A stretch of 64,000 bases of DNA from Mesorhizobium sp. M4B.F.Ca.ET.203.01.1.1 (GTDB lineage Bacteria; Pseudomonadota; Alphaproteobacteria; Rhizobiales; Rhizobiaceae), in NCBI RefSeq assembly GCF_004791025.1, contig NZ_SRUO01000002.1:124001-188000 (forward strand), read 5' to 3'. Of the stretch, positions 53,023 to 61,962 are shown in pieces (within the stretch, counting starts at the first letter, position 1; every line of letters starts with the position of its first letter). Below the pieces are notes generated by a model. The model was not told where the DNA came from and made no database searches. It worked only from the letters and a program-made list of their open reading frames with translations. The translations under genes and the position numbers were made by a program.

Positions 53023-53684
53023 AGATCCTCCTGGCTGAGGACGAGGCCCGCATAGCTGCCGATGTCGCGACTGCTCTCAGGGCATCCGGAATGGCTGTCG
53101 ATGTGGTGCACGACGGCGAAACTGCCTGGTTCGCTGGCGATGTGGAGAACTATGACGCTGCCGTTCTGGATATCGGTCTCCCCAAGCTCGATGGTCTTAC
53201 TGTCCTGAAGCGCTGGCGGGCCAACGGGCGCCGGTTTCCGGTTCTCATTCTGACTGCAAGGGGGATGTGGACGGAGCGTGTCGAGGGCATTAATTCCGGC
53301 GCTGACGACTATCTTCCGAAGCCCTTTGAAATGGAAGAACTGCTTGCCCGGTTGCGGGCAATCCTGCGTCGCTCGGCTGGGCAGGCGGCACCCGTGTTGA
53401 AGTCCGGGCCGTTGCTTCTTGACACCCGCCAGATGCGCATCACTCTCCGTGGGATACCCGTTTCGCTTTCGCCGCTGGAATACCGGCTCCTGGCGTTTCT
53501 GATGCATCACGCCGGGAGGGTGGTGGCGCCGACCGAACTTGCCGAACATCTGTACGATTCAGGTAACGACCGCGATCCGAACACGATCGAGGTCATTGTA
53601 GCGCGGTTGCGACGGAAGCTCGGCAGCGATGTCATCGAAACACGACGCGGGTTCGGGTATCTGATGCCCGATGATCCCGCCTGA
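53019..53684 (+). CDS. OmpR/PhoP-family response regulator
   Basis: 221-residue regulator. The receiver domain has LLAEDEARIAADVATALRAS and the phosphorylated Asp51 in AAVLDIGLPKLDG; the C-terminal winged helix includes SPLEYRLLAFLMHHAGRVVA and RDPNTIEVIVARLRRKLGSD. It belongs to the PhoP/QseB-like branch. It is coupled to PepSY upstream by an ATGA overlap and to the kinase downstream by one base. Target genes are unknown; the divergent acidic secreted protein is a likely one. Confidence 0.92.
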   Translation: MKILLAEDEARIAADVATALRASGMAVDVVHDGETAWFAGDVENYDAAVLDIGLPKLDGLTVLKRWRANGRRFPVLILTARGMWTERVEGINSGADDYLPKPFEMEELLARLRAILRRSAGQAAPVLKSGPLLLDTRQMRITLRGIPVSLSPLEYRLLAFLMHHAGRVVAPTELAEHLYDSGNDRDPNTIEVIVARLRRKLGSDVIETRRGFGYLMPDDPA

Positions 53685-55027
53685 TGGGCAACTCGATCCG
53701 CTTCCGGCTGTGGTTGGCGGCAACCATCTCGATTCTTGTCGCACTCGCGATCGCCGGCGCCGGCTTGCGCTATTTGTTCGAACTTCACGTCGAGCGGCGC
53801 GTGGTGGGCGAACTAACGGTCGACCTCAACGAACTCATCGGCGCAACAACTTTCGCCAGCGATGGTCGCCTTGTTGTGGCCCCGGTGCTGACCGACCCGC
53901 GGTTTGCCAATCCACTCTCCGGCTACTACTGGCAGGTGGAGGACATCGCCACCGGCAGCTTTGAGCGTTCGCGATCATTATGGGACGCCAAGCTGCTCCT
54001 CCCTGCCCGGAGCGCAAGTGGTGGGCTGCGAACCGTCGAGGAGTTCGCGGGCCCGGGCGGAGAACTCAGTATTGCGGTCGAGCGTACGATCATCGATGCT
54101 GGAGGCCACTCCTTTCGTGCAATCGTGGCGGAAGATCATCGAACCGTTGAGTTGTCTGTAGGCGAATATGTTCGCGATCTCGCTCCGGCTCTCTTGATGC
54201 TCGCTGCAGTCCTAATGGCCGCGTTTTTCATCCAGATCACCATCGGCCTTGCTCCGCTGGAGACATTGCGGGTCGCCGTCAGAAACGTGATCGCGCAGCG
54301 AATGGCACGGCTCGATGTGGTGGCACCAAGCGAGGTGCAGCCGCTCGCGGACGAAATCAATCGTCTTCTCGATGCCCAGGAAAAGGCGCTTTCGCGAGCG
54401 CGTTCGCGTGCCACGGATTTGGCGCACGGCCTCAAGACGCCACTGCAAGTCCTGTCGGCCGACATCCGAGCGTTGCGCAAGAAAGGCGAGACGGATCTGG
54501 CCGACGAGATCGAGAAGAGCGCAGGAGCGATCCGGCGCCATGTCGAGCGGGAGCTGGCGCGCGCGCGCCTCGCGCCCGGCGTCTCCGGCAAGGCATCCTG
54601 CCTTGTGTCTGACGTCGTGGCTGGCGTCGTTGCAGTCGTCAAACGGATACCAAGCGGCAAGCAGCTTTCATTCAAGATGGACGTTGCGGAAGATCTAACG
54701 GCGCCAATCGACGAAGGCGACCTGTCGGAAATCCTCGGCAATCTGGTCGAGAACGCGGCACGCTATGCAAAGTCCTCAGTCCGTGTCGATGCATCGGAGG
54801 CAGCTGGAGAGGTGATTGTCACCGTCGCGGATGATGGCCAGGGTATTGCGGATACCGATCGGGAGTCCGCCTTGTCGCGTGGCGTCCAGCTCGACAGCAG
54901 GGGCGGCAGCAACGGCCTTGGCTTGGCCATCGTTTCCGACATCGTCGAAGCCTACGGCGGACGCCTTGCCATGGCTAACGCCGATCCGGGTCTGGCTGTG
55001 ACCATTTCCTTGCCGCGACACGGTTGA
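53684..55027 (+). CDS. Membrane sensor histidine kinase, PhoQ/QseC-like
   Basis: 447-residue kinase with two membrane helices (about 8-32 and 165-188) enclosing a periplasmic sensor of about 130 residues. A HAMP-like segment follows, then the phosphorylated His248 in DLAHGLKTPLQVL and the ATP-binding blocks LGNLVENAARYAKSSV, VADDGQGI and GSNGLGLAIVSDIVEAYGG. With the upstream PepSY protein and response regulator it forms a complete two-component unit. The signal is probably a cation or envelope stress; this is inferred from the acidic partners. Confidence 0.92.
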   Translation: MGNSIRFRLWLAATISILVALAIAGAGLRYLFELHVERRVVGELTVDLNELIGATTFASDGRLVVAPVLTDPRFANPLSGYYWQVEDIATGSFERSRSLWDAKLLLPARSASGGLRTVEEFAGPGGELSIAVERTIIDAGGHSFRAIVAEDHRTVELSVGEYVRDLAPALLMLAAVLMAAFFIQITIGLAPLETLRVAVRNVIAQRMARLDVVAPSEVQPLADEINRLLDAQEKALSRARSRATDLAHGLKTPLQVLSADIRALRKKGETDLADEIEKSAGAIRRHVERELARARLAPGVSGKASCLVSDVVAGVVAVVKRIPSGKQLSFKMDVAEDLTAPIDEGDLSEILGNLVENAARYAKSSVRVDASEAAGEVIVTVADDGQGIADTDRESALSRGVQLDSRGGSNGLGLAIVSDIVEAYGGRLAMANADPGLAVTISLPRHG

Positions 55028-55034
55028 GCCTGCT

Positions 55035-55769
55035 TCAGGCAAAGCCCGGGAAATAGTCGACCTTTATCTTCGAGCGGCGAACGCCCATCGCCAGCAGTTT
55101 CTGACGCAGCGCCTTGACCATCGCTTGCGGGCCGGAAATGTAGAAAGTGCGCTCGAGGTAGTCGGGTATTGCCAGACGTATCAGGCGCTCGTCGATGTAG
55201 CCGGGATACTGCCCGCGCTCGCCACCGCGCGCCACAGCGTGGACCGTCATTATACCAAGTTCCTGCCTGGCCGCGCCAAGCACGTCGCGATATGCGATGT
55301 CCTGCTGTCCCTCGGTTCCGTAGAGCATGACGATCGGTCGCCGCTCCTTGCGGTCGAGGAGATATTGCAACATCGAGCGGAAAGGCGTGATGCCGATGCC
55401 CCCGGCCAGGAAAGCGATCTTGGTTTCACGTCGGGCGGGCAGCGTGAAGTTGCCGGCCAGTTGCGCGGCGTGGATCGTGCTGCCTGGCTTCATGGTCATC
55501 AGTCCGCGCTTGAAGGCGCTTGATTGCGGATAGAATTTTACGCCGAGCCGGACCGTTTCCTCCGTCGGCGCCGAGGCCACCGTGAAATAACGGCGGTTGC
55601 CGCGATTGTCGGCACGATCGAGGCCAAGCGTCCATTCAAGATATTGGCCAGCCTCAAAGGCGAGCTTGCGCGGCGACCGGAAGACGAAGTCAAAGCTATC
55701 GACGGCCGATATTGAGCCTTGCAGAGGCGACCCATCTGGTACGCTTCGGATGCAATATCCCACGACCAA
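55035..55769 (-). CDS. Ferredoxin-reductase-type FAD/NAD(P) oxidoreductase, probably N-terminally shortened
   Basis: 244-residue protein with an FAD domain (AGQYLEWTLGLDRADNRGNR, RYFTVASAPTEE) and an NAD(P) domain (IAFLAGGIGITPFRSMLQYL, RTFYISGPQAMVKALRQKL). Such domains are often the C-terminal half of larger membrane proteins with an RnfD/NqrB-like part. Here a TGA lies eleven codons before the assumed TTG or GTG start region and no ATG begins the fold, so the gene may be a truncated piece or may use a weak start. If made, it would oxidise NAD(P)H. The end faces the histidine kinase gene. Confidence 0.7.
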   Translation of the reverse strand: MVVGYCIRSVPDGSPLQGSISAVDSFDFVFRSPRKLAFEAGQYLEWTLGLDRADNRGNRRYFTVASAPTEETVRLGVKFYPQSSAFKRGLMTMKPGSTIHAAQLAGNFTLPARRETKIAFLAGGIGITPFRSMLQYLLDRKERRPIVMLYGTEGQQDIAYRDVLGAARQELGIMTVHAVARGGERGQYPGYIDERLIRLAIPDYLERTFYISGPQAMVKALRQKLLAMGVRRSKIKVDYFPGFA

Positions 55770-55946
55770 GCTGACAACTGGCTGTCAGCCGAGGGCGGGC
55801 TGCGAGGCGCCGTGAAAGCTCAAGGGATACGCAGGCTGCGGCCGGGTACAGAGTCTCAGCGCCGCTGGTGAGCCGTTCAGGCGACTAGCGTCTTCCCGTA
55901 ATATTTTCGAATGCTTCCCCATCCTATTCGCGATGCGTTCAGGGCT

Positions 55947-56480
55947 TCAGGCGAGTTGAGCGAGGATATTGTCGACGACGCTTGGAACCGTACCCGCCGT
56001 GTCGATATCGATGCCGACGAGAAGATATTCCCGGGTATGATGGTTGCGCAGTACCAGCCGCCGCTCGGCCGGATCGAAACCTGGCTCATTCGGTCGCCCA
56101 TCTAATCGTCGGTTCAAAGTCTCAACGTCTACGTCGAGCACAAAGACCTTGTCGAATAAGTCCAGGAATTTATGGAAATTGCGCGATCCGCCGCAGAAGA
56201 AGGTGGCAGGATGGGTCGTGTCGGCAGCAATGGCCCGGACCTTGTCGACGGGCCAAATCCAGTGCGCATATGCCCAAACGATGCGATCCTCGCCTTCGGG
56301 TGGTCCTGGCAATGCCTTGCCTGTTTCAGGGTCGCCGACATAGGCCAGGACCCAGTCACCGTGGACGACATGATAACCCCGCCGCTCCAGTTCGGTAGCG
56401 ACAGACGTTTTTCCAGTGCCGGAACCGCCTTCGATCAGATAATTCTTGAGTCCCATAGGCCCGCTTATCATGTCGTTCAA
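55947..56480 (-). CDS. Small P-loop nucleotide kinase-like ATPase
   Basis: 177-residue P-loop protein. NYLIEGGSGTGKTSVATELE at about 13-32 is the Walker A loop, followed by RRGYHVVHGDWVLAYVGDPE and the lid-like RNHHTREYLLVGID. It resembles adenylate-kinase-like small kinases of unknown substrate. The start is ATG 56480 or 56456. The gene stands alone between a reductase and a LuxR-type regulator; 56481-56761 holds no recognised gene. Confidence 0.75.
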   Translation of the reverse strand: MNDMISGPMGLKNYLIEGGSGTGKTSVATELERRGYHVVHGDWVLAYVGDPETGKALPGPPEGEDRIVWAYAHWIWPVDKVRAIAADTTHPATFFCGGSRNFHKFLDLFDKVFVLDVDVETLNRRLDGRPNEPGFDPAERRLVLRNHHTREYLLVGIDIDTAGTVPSVVDNILAQLA

Positions 56481-56761
56481 TCCGGCGAGAAGAAGCTCTC
56501 GCTCAACCGACCGCTTCAGCTAATCAGGGCAGCAATCGGTCTGCGGATCAATGGCGAGTGTAACGTAGGAGCGGAACATCGGTTACGGTGGAAGTGAGGG
56601 CACTTCTGATCGTTAGCTCGCGCCCAGCGCCGCCCCCGATTGACGACCATTCAAAAACTAACTCGGTCGCAACGGCAGCTTTGCATCCATGAGCGGTCAT
56701 TCGCCGCTTGTGCTAAGGCTGCTGGCTCAGGAAAGCTGCCGGCCTCAGAAACGGAAAGAAG

Positions 56762-58213
56762 TTACGATAGACCCGCACGCCGGGAGCCCTCTCTGATTGC
56801 GGCAATGGCCACTGGATTGGTGACCGGGTACGTGTTGATGAACAGTTCGGGAGTGAAGCTCGGGAACTCGTCCTTCAGTCGCGCAGCTATCTTGGTGGCC
56901 CGCAGGGTTTCACCAAGCATCGCATGAGCCATTGCAAAGAACAGAAGCGTGGCGGGCGAGTCGGACGGGGACCGACGCAGCCCAACCAACGATTCCCGGT
57001 ACAGGCCAAGGACAAAGCAGCAGCGCCCCAACATTCCAAAGTACCACGGAACATTAGGATTTAGCCGGATCGCTCGCTTGGCCAATTCGTAGCCATGCTT
57101 GGCGTCGCTCCCAACAAGAGCCAAGCTTCCTGCAAGCAAGGCAAGTGTGTCAGCGTTGTTTGGGGACGACGCCAAGACTCGCTCATGTTCTTCGACAGCA
57201 GCGTCGATATCGCCCTGCAAAGCCCGAAGATCAGCGAGCATTATTCGTGCGTAAATATCGGCCGGATCGAGGGCCAGCGCTTTCTTGACACATGCGCTCC
57301 AGCTCTCAATAGAGACAGAAACATCATCGGAAAACCCGTTGCAAGCATCCACAGCATGCGCAAGAGCCAGCGCGGTCCAGGCTCTTGCAAGACCCGGATC
57401 AAGCTCGACTGCACGCGTCAGTAGCCGTATCCCTTCCTTGTTCGAATCTCGGGTGAAAAGGTGCTTCTGCTCAAGGCCAAGCAGGTAGCAATCATAGGCT
57501 TGCAAACTTGTTGGTGGCCTCCGACGCACTGCATCGCGTCGCAGGTTGGCGAGTTGACCGTGGCAAGTAGCAACGACATTGATGACGTTTTCGGTCACGC
57601 TGTCCAGCATCGCAAACAGGTTTTCTGCGGACCGATCATAACGCGCTGTCCAAACATCAACCCCTGTGCGGGAGTCGACGAGTTGCACCCAGATGCGTAC
57701 CCGCTGGCCCTCCGCTTGCACGGTTCCTTCCATCACATAGTCGGCACTCAACTCTCGTCCGATGGATCGAACATCATCGCGCCGCTCCTTGTATGAGAGC
57801 ATTGTCTGGCGGGCTATCACGCCCAAGTCGGGGTAACGGGCGAGATCAACGATGATGTCCGCCGACAACCCTTCCGCGATACGCGTCCAGCGTTCTTCTC
57901 CACCGAGGTTGTCAAACGGGAGAACTGCGACGACAGGCGGCCCACACAGGTCTGTCGAACGGCGTTCGAATGGTAACTGGTCGAGTTCTTGGAGGCGGCG
58001 ATCCGCAAGCAATGCAGCGAGCGCCACTTTGCTGCGAACGTCGAGTTTCCGATAGATCGCCGACAGATGGGTCCGAACCGTGGCCGGCGCTATGAAGAAC
58101 ATCTCGCCGATTTCACGATATGTCATCCCCTCAGCGAACTTTGTCGCTATCATCCGCTCCCGGTTCGACAGAACGGTCAAGGGATTGTCTACGACTCTAA
58201 GCATCGCCCTCAA
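56762..58213 (-). CDS. LuxR-type HTH regulator with TolB-like and TPR domains
   Basis: 483-residue regulator. A LuxR-type helix-turn-helix (about 12-76, LSNRERMIATKFAEGMTYRE, IAPATVRTHLSAIYRKLDVR) is followed by a TolB/FlgO-like domain (VVAVLPFDNLGGEERWTRIA, IGRELSADYVMEGTVQAEGQ) and TPR repeats (about 240-450). In rhizobia this C-terminal part is usually joined to an adenylate cyclase or a trihelical HTH; here the LuxR head replaces it. Inducer and targets are unknown. No receiver domain is present. The start is ATG 58213 or 58204. Confidence 0.82.
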   Translation of the reverse strand: MRAMLRVVDNPLTVLSNRERMIATKFAEGMTYREIGEMFFIAPATVRTHLSAIYRKLDVRSKVALAALLADRRLQELDQLPFERRSTDLCGPPVVAVLPFDNLGGEERWTRIAEGLSADIIVDLARYPDLGVIARQTMLSYKERRDDVRSIGRELSADYVMEGTVQAEGQRVRIWVQLVDSRTGVDVWTARYDRSAENLFAMLDSVTENVINVVATCHGQLANLRRDAVRRRPPTSLQAYDCYLLGLEQKHLFTRDSNKEGIRLLTRAVELDPGLARAWTALALAHAVDACNGFSDDVSVSIESWSACVKKALALDPADIYARIMLADLRALQGDIDAAVEEHERVLASSPNNADTLALLAGSLALVGSDAKHGYELAKRAIRLNPNVPWYFGMLGRCCFVLGLYRESLVGLRRSPSDSPATLLFFAMAHAMLGETLRATKIAARLKDEFPSFTPELFINTYPVTNPVAIAAIREGSRRAGLS

Positions 58214-58447
58214 CCTCGAACCGCTGTCGGCGAGAAGCCAGATTTAGCGAGGGCAGAAAGTACTACAAATGCGGGCCGAAAACACCGCATTTGTGTGATT
58301 CCGTCTGGCGGCCCTGGCCCAAGCCTATGTCGACCGGCGCACTCTCTCCGCGGTTAGCATGGTGATCTAGTCGGGACAGGAGGCGTGTCAAATCGGCGGC
58401 CCGGCCTGCCGGGCGTCGGGGGCAGACCTTCGAATGCTTTGAAAAAA

Positions 58448-58461
58448 ATGATTCAAGTCAA
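58448..58461. promoter_or_regulatory. Near-match FixK-type box
   Basis: ATGATTCAAGTCAA differs from TTGA-N6-TCAA only in the first base and lies 34 bp before the start at 58496. The flanking bases match those of the box at 15313. Confidence 0.45.
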
Positions 58462-58495
58462 AGCGCGGGCCGACATTTCCCTCAATGGTGGCGGG

Positions 58496-58711
58496 ATGTG
58501 GAATCCGATCGCAAGCGCTCCGTTTGGTCGAAATCTCGAACTGGCCGTTATCGACGAGGACGGCCTGCACGCGCTCGTATTCCCCTGCAGGAAGGTGCAG
58601 GAAGGCTGGCGGGATGCCGTCACCGGCGTGCGCGTCGACATCCGCCCAACACACTGGCGTGACTGGGAAGCAGAAAATAGGCAGGCGGGTTCGCTTCCCG
58701 CCCCGGCCTAG
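58496..58711 (+). CDS. 71-residue conserved protein of unknown function
   Basis: Small soluble protein starting MWNPIASAPFGRNLELAVID, with GLHALVFPCRKVQEGWRDAV and DIRPTHWRDWE. Proteins of this pattern occur widely in rhizobia and carry no known function. GGTGGCGGG lies before the ATG at 58496, and the frame upstream to 58385 does not look like the family. A near-perfect FixK box precedes it. Its last 4 bp overlap the end of fixJ on the other strand. Confidence 0.65.
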   Translation: MWNPIASAPFGRNLELAVIDEDGLHALVFPCRKVQEGWRDAVTGVRVDIRPTHWRDWEAENRQAGSLPAPA

Positions 58712-59322
58712 TGCTTGGAATCGGCGATCAACGCCATGCGTACCAGATGCGACAGGCTGCCGGCGCCCATTTTGCTCATGACGTTTGCGCGATGGATCTC
58801 GACGGTGCGCGGACTGATGCCGAGGTCGTAAGCTATCGACTTATTAGGCAGTCCCGACACCAGTCCGTCGAGCACCTGTCGCTCACGCTCCGACAGGGTC
58901 GATAGGCAATTTCGGATCTCGGCGGCTTGCGGGTGCGTTGCGACCGCCAGATTGCGGTTGTCCAGCGCTGATCGAATCGCATCGATGAGCACCTGATCGT
59001 CGAACGGCTTCTCGATGAAGTCGGCGGCTCCCTCCTTCATCGCCTGAACGGCGAGCGCAACATCCGCATGACCCGTCATCACGATTACCGGGACGGTATG
59101 TCCGCGTGTCCGCAGCTGCCGCAGGAACTCTATCCCGTCGATGCCGGGCATACGCACGTCGGTGACGATGCAGCCATCGATAGTCTTCGGCGCAGTCGCG
59201 AGAAAGGCGGTCGCGGACTCATGCAGGCGCACGGCAAAATCAGCTGTCGCGAGCAGGAAGCCAAGCGACTTGCGAACATCGACATCATCGTCAACCACAT
59301 GCACGACATCACTACCGGCCAT
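58708..59322 (-). CDS. fixJ: FixJ-family response regulator
   Basis: 204-residue regulator. The receiver domain has [20 protein letters not shown] and phosphorylated Asp55 ([17 protein letters not shown]), then [20 protein letters not shown]. The C-terminal LuxR-type helix-turn-helix is [20 protein letters not shown] and [20 protein letters not shown], as in FixJ. The ATG at 59322 overlaps the end of fixL by 11 bp, so the two are coupled. Its phosphorylated form should activate the fixK promoter at 14973-14988. Confidence 0.93.
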   Translation of the reverse strand: MAGSDVVHVVDDDVDVRKSLGFLLATADFAVRLHESATAFLATAPKTIDGCIVTDVRMPGIDGIEFLRQLRTRGHTVPVIVMTGHADVALAVQAMKEGAADFIEKPFDDQVLIDAIRSALDNRNLAVATHPQAAEIRNCLSTLSERERQVLDGLVSGLPNKSIAYDLGISPRTVEIHRANVMSKMGAGSLSHLVRMALIADSKH

Positions 59323-60865
59323 TGGCGACCTCTTCCTTCTCCACGACGCGCAAGGTGAACCGGAAAGCGGTTCCTCCGCCTGGCATTGGCTCGGCCCAGA
59401 TATGACCGCCATGCGATTCAACAATAGTGCGACAAATCGACAGGCCGACACCCATGCCCTGTTTCTTGGTGGTGACAAAGGGCTGGAAGAGCTGGGTCGA
59501 AACCTCGGGCGCCAAGCCCGGGCCGGTGTCTACCACGCTCACTTCCGCCATTCCGTCGCTACGTGCGGTCGTAGCCACCCGCAACTCACGGCGCGGTGCC
59601 CCCTGCATGGCCTCGACGGCATTGCGCATGAGGTTGAGCAGAACCTGCTGGATCTGGATGCGATCGGTGAGCACGAGCTCGGCTGCCGGGTCAAGATGAT
59701 AGCTGACGCGGACATCGGCCTCCCTGGCGCCGACCAGGGCTAGCGACGCGGCCTCTTCGATCAGCTTCGGCAGCCGTTCGACCTGTCGTTCGCTTTCACC
59801 TCTTGAAACGAAATCGCGAAGGTGCCGGATGACATCTCCCGCCCGCAAGGCCTGTTCCGCCGCCTTCTCGACGGCGTCCCTCAACATTGGCGCGTTCTCT
59901 TCCGTGCTTTTCTCAAGCAGCCTGCGACTGCCCTTCAGATAGTTGGTAATGGCCGTCAACGGCTGGTTGATCTCATGCGCAAGCGTGGAGGCCATTTCGC
60001 CAAGCGCGGTAAACCGCGCCATGTGAAGCAGCTCCTGTTGCTGCTCCTGTATTCTGGCTTCTGCCCGATGGCGTTCGGTCAGGTCGCGGCAGAAGCCGGT
60101 GAAGAAGCGTCCGGTTCCCGGATGCATCTCGCCGACGGAAAGTTCCATGGGAAAGGTCGAACCATCCTTGCGCATTCCGGTGACCGTGCGACCAAGCCCG
60201 ATGATCCGGCGCTCTCCGGTTGTCAGATAGCGGTGCAGATAGGCGTCATGCTCGTCGCGATAGGGTGCCGGCATCAGCAGGCTGACATTCTGGCCTATGA
60301 CTTCGCTCGATGCATAGCCGAACAACGTCTCTGCGGCTGTGCTGAAGGATTGGATGCGGCCTTGCTCATCGATGACGACCATTGCATCCGGCACCGTTGC
60401 CAAGATCGAACGCAGATGGTCCTCACGCAGCCGAAGTGCGGCATTCGCAAAGGACAGCTCGCTAACATCCGTGCCTTCGACGAAGATCGCAGTGACGCGG
60501 CCATTGTCATCCTTGATCGGCTGGTAGACGAAATCGAGGATGCGCTCTTCTGCGGGCTCATCGGGCCTGTTGCGAAGGACGACCTTTTCCCCCTGGCCTC
60601 TATGTGGCTCGCCGGTCTTGTACACCTCGTCAAGCCGTTCGAAAAACGCTTGACCTTCGAGCTCGGGAAGCGCCTCGCGCACCGGCTTGCCAATCACCTG
60701 CCTGTTGTCGATCAGACGTTGGTAGGCGGCGTTGGTCAGTTCGAAGACATGATCCGGCTCACGCACGAGGGCCATGAAGCCGGGAGCCTGCTCGAACATC
60801 TGTGACAGAACGGATTTCAGCTTCGTCCCGCCGACCGGCAAAATAGGCGCTTCGTCTTGGCTCAC
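59312..60865 (-). CDS. fixL: FixL oxygen-sensing haem histidine kinase
   Basis: 517-residue kinase with two PAS domains. The first (about 25-135) has no haem signature. The second (about 150-265) is the haem domain: His206 in YRDEHDAYL and Arg226 in [10 protein letters not shown] are 20 residues apart, as are the haem ligand His200 and Arg220 of Bradyrhizobium FixL. The kinase core has His297 ([19 protein letters not shown]) and [32 protein letters not shown]. No membrane helix is seen, so it is soluble. The GTG at 60865 follows AAGGA at good distance; a GTG at 60913 is in frame but less likely. Confidence 0.92.
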   Translation of the reverse strand: MSQDEAPILPVGGTKLKSVLSQMFEQAPGFMALVREPDHVFELTNAAYQRLIDNRQVIGKPVREALPELEGQAFFERLDEVYKTGEPHRGQGEKVVLRNRPDEPAEERILDFVYQPIKDDNGRVTAIFVEGTDVSELSFANAALRLREDHLRSILATVPDAMVVIDEQGRIQSFSTAAETLFGYASSEVIGQNVSLLMPAPYRDEHDAYLHRYLTTGERRIIGLGRTVTGMRKDGSTFPMELSVGEMHPGTGRFFTGFCRDLTERHRAEARIQEQQQELLHMARFTALGEMASTLAHEINQPLTAITNYLKGSRRLLEKSTEENAPMLRDAVEKAAEQALRAGDVIRHLRDFVSRGESERQVERLPKLIEEAASLALVGAREADVRVSYHLDPAAELVLTDRIQIQQVLLNLMRNAVEAMQGAPRRELRVATTARSDGMAEVSVVDTGPGLAPEVSTQLFQPFVTTKKQGMGVGLSICRTIVESHGGHIWAEPMPGGGTAFRFTLRVVEKEEVANGR

Positions 60866-60974
60866 CTGAAGTCCTTGGATTCGGCCACTCTTGCAAGAAG
60901 GGCTAATTATCACTCCTGGCCGCTTGCGCCAAACCTATCGAGGCAAACGTCTCAGAACGAAAACGGCGGCGCTT

Positions 60975-60988
60975 TTGACTCGCATCAA
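60975..60988. promoter_or_regulatory. FixK/FNR-type box
   Basis: TTGACTCGCATCAA, 64 bp before the usp start at 61053. Confidence 0.75.
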
Positions 60989-61052
60989 GGCATCGGGCGC
61001 CGGCGAATGCAATCGTTCAGGCACCCGACGACTTCTGAAAAAGGTGCCTTGC

Positions 61053-61862
61053 ATGGCCTATAAGTCAATCATTGCAAATCTTGCGATAGATGCACCGCCC
61101 GCGCCCTTGGTGAAACTGGGGGTCGAACTGGCCGAGCGCTTCGGAGCGCACCTTGTTGGCCTAGCGGCCGCCGATGTTCCGCCCCTCGTCGCCACCGGTA
61201 ACGGTCTGGTCTACGAGGGCGAGGTCATGCAGATCCAGCGAACCGAGATCGAAAAACGGCTTGCCGAGCTTAGGGCCGAGTTCGAGAGGTTGGTACCGGC
61301 ATCGGTGAGCAGTGAATGGGGGCAGGCGGTGTGCAGTCCCACACGGTTCCTCAGCGAGTCCTCCCGCGCGGCCGACCTTATAGTCACCGGCGGAGGTGGC
61401 GAAAATGTCTATCGCGCCGTCGATATCGGGAGCCTGGCGCTCGGCGCAGGCCGGCCCATCCTCATTGCCGCGAGCAATGCCGAACATGTCATGGCAAAGA
61501 CCGTGTTGGTCGCCTGGAAGGACACCAGGGAGGCGCGACGGGCGATTGCCGATGCGTTGCCGTTCCTCGCCGGCGCCAACAGAGTGGTTATCGTCACTAT
61601 GGATACCGACCGTCATGAAAGCATCCGCGACAGTCTCGCCGATATCGCCGCCTATCTCGAACATCACGGCATCATGGCACGGACTGAACTGATACCCGAT
61701 GAGGCTGACGGTCACCGGTTGCTTGCATTCGCGCACTCGATCCAGGCCGACCTGATCGTCTCCGGCGCCTACGGCCACAGCCGCCTGCGGGAATGGGCCT
61801 TCGGCGGCGTCACTCGCTCGCTGATCGAGAGCAACGGCATCCATCGCTTCATGTCGTATTGA
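61053..61862 (+). CDS. Universal stress protein, two Usp domains
   Basis: 269-residue tandem Usp, a close paralogue of the protein at 48151-48963; long blocks such as ERFGAHLVGLAAADVPPLVA and VLVAWKDTREARRAIADALP are the same or nearly so. GAYGHSRLREWAFGGVTRSL is the ATP-binding loop. The ATG at 61053 (MAYKSIIANLAI) stands 64 bp after a FixK box, as in the paralogue. It diverges from fixL, so the sensor and one of its likely downstream targets are adjacent. Confidence 0.93.
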   Translation: MAYKSIIANLAIDAPPAPLVKLGVELAERFGAHLVGLAAADVPPLVATGNGLVYEGEVMQIQRTEIEKRLAELRAEFERLVPASVSSEWGQAVCSPTRFLSESSRAADLIVTGGGGENVYRAVDIGSLALGAGRPILIAASNAEHVMAKTVLVAWKDTREARRAIADALPFLAGANRVVIVTMDTDRHESIRDSLADIAAYLEHHGIMARTELIPDEADGHRLLAFAHSIQADLIVSGAYGHSRLREWAFGGVTRSLIESNGIHRFMSY

Positions 61863-61907
61863 CCGCCGGCCGGAATCATCCGAGCCGGAGTTGCCTGTTG
61901 ACCAAGA

Positions 61908-61921
61908 TCAAGGCGGCGGCC
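61908..61921. promoter_or_regulatory. FixK/FNR-type box
   Basis: TTGACCAAGATCAA, 41 bp before the DUF6455 start at 61963. Confidence 0.75.
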
Positions 61922-61962
61922 CCCAGCATTGACGATCATGGCTGAGAACAGGAGTGATCCCA

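Noticed and set aside
56640..56654. TTGACGACCATTCAA
   Set aside because: Spacer is seven bases instead of six and no gene start follows at suitable distance.
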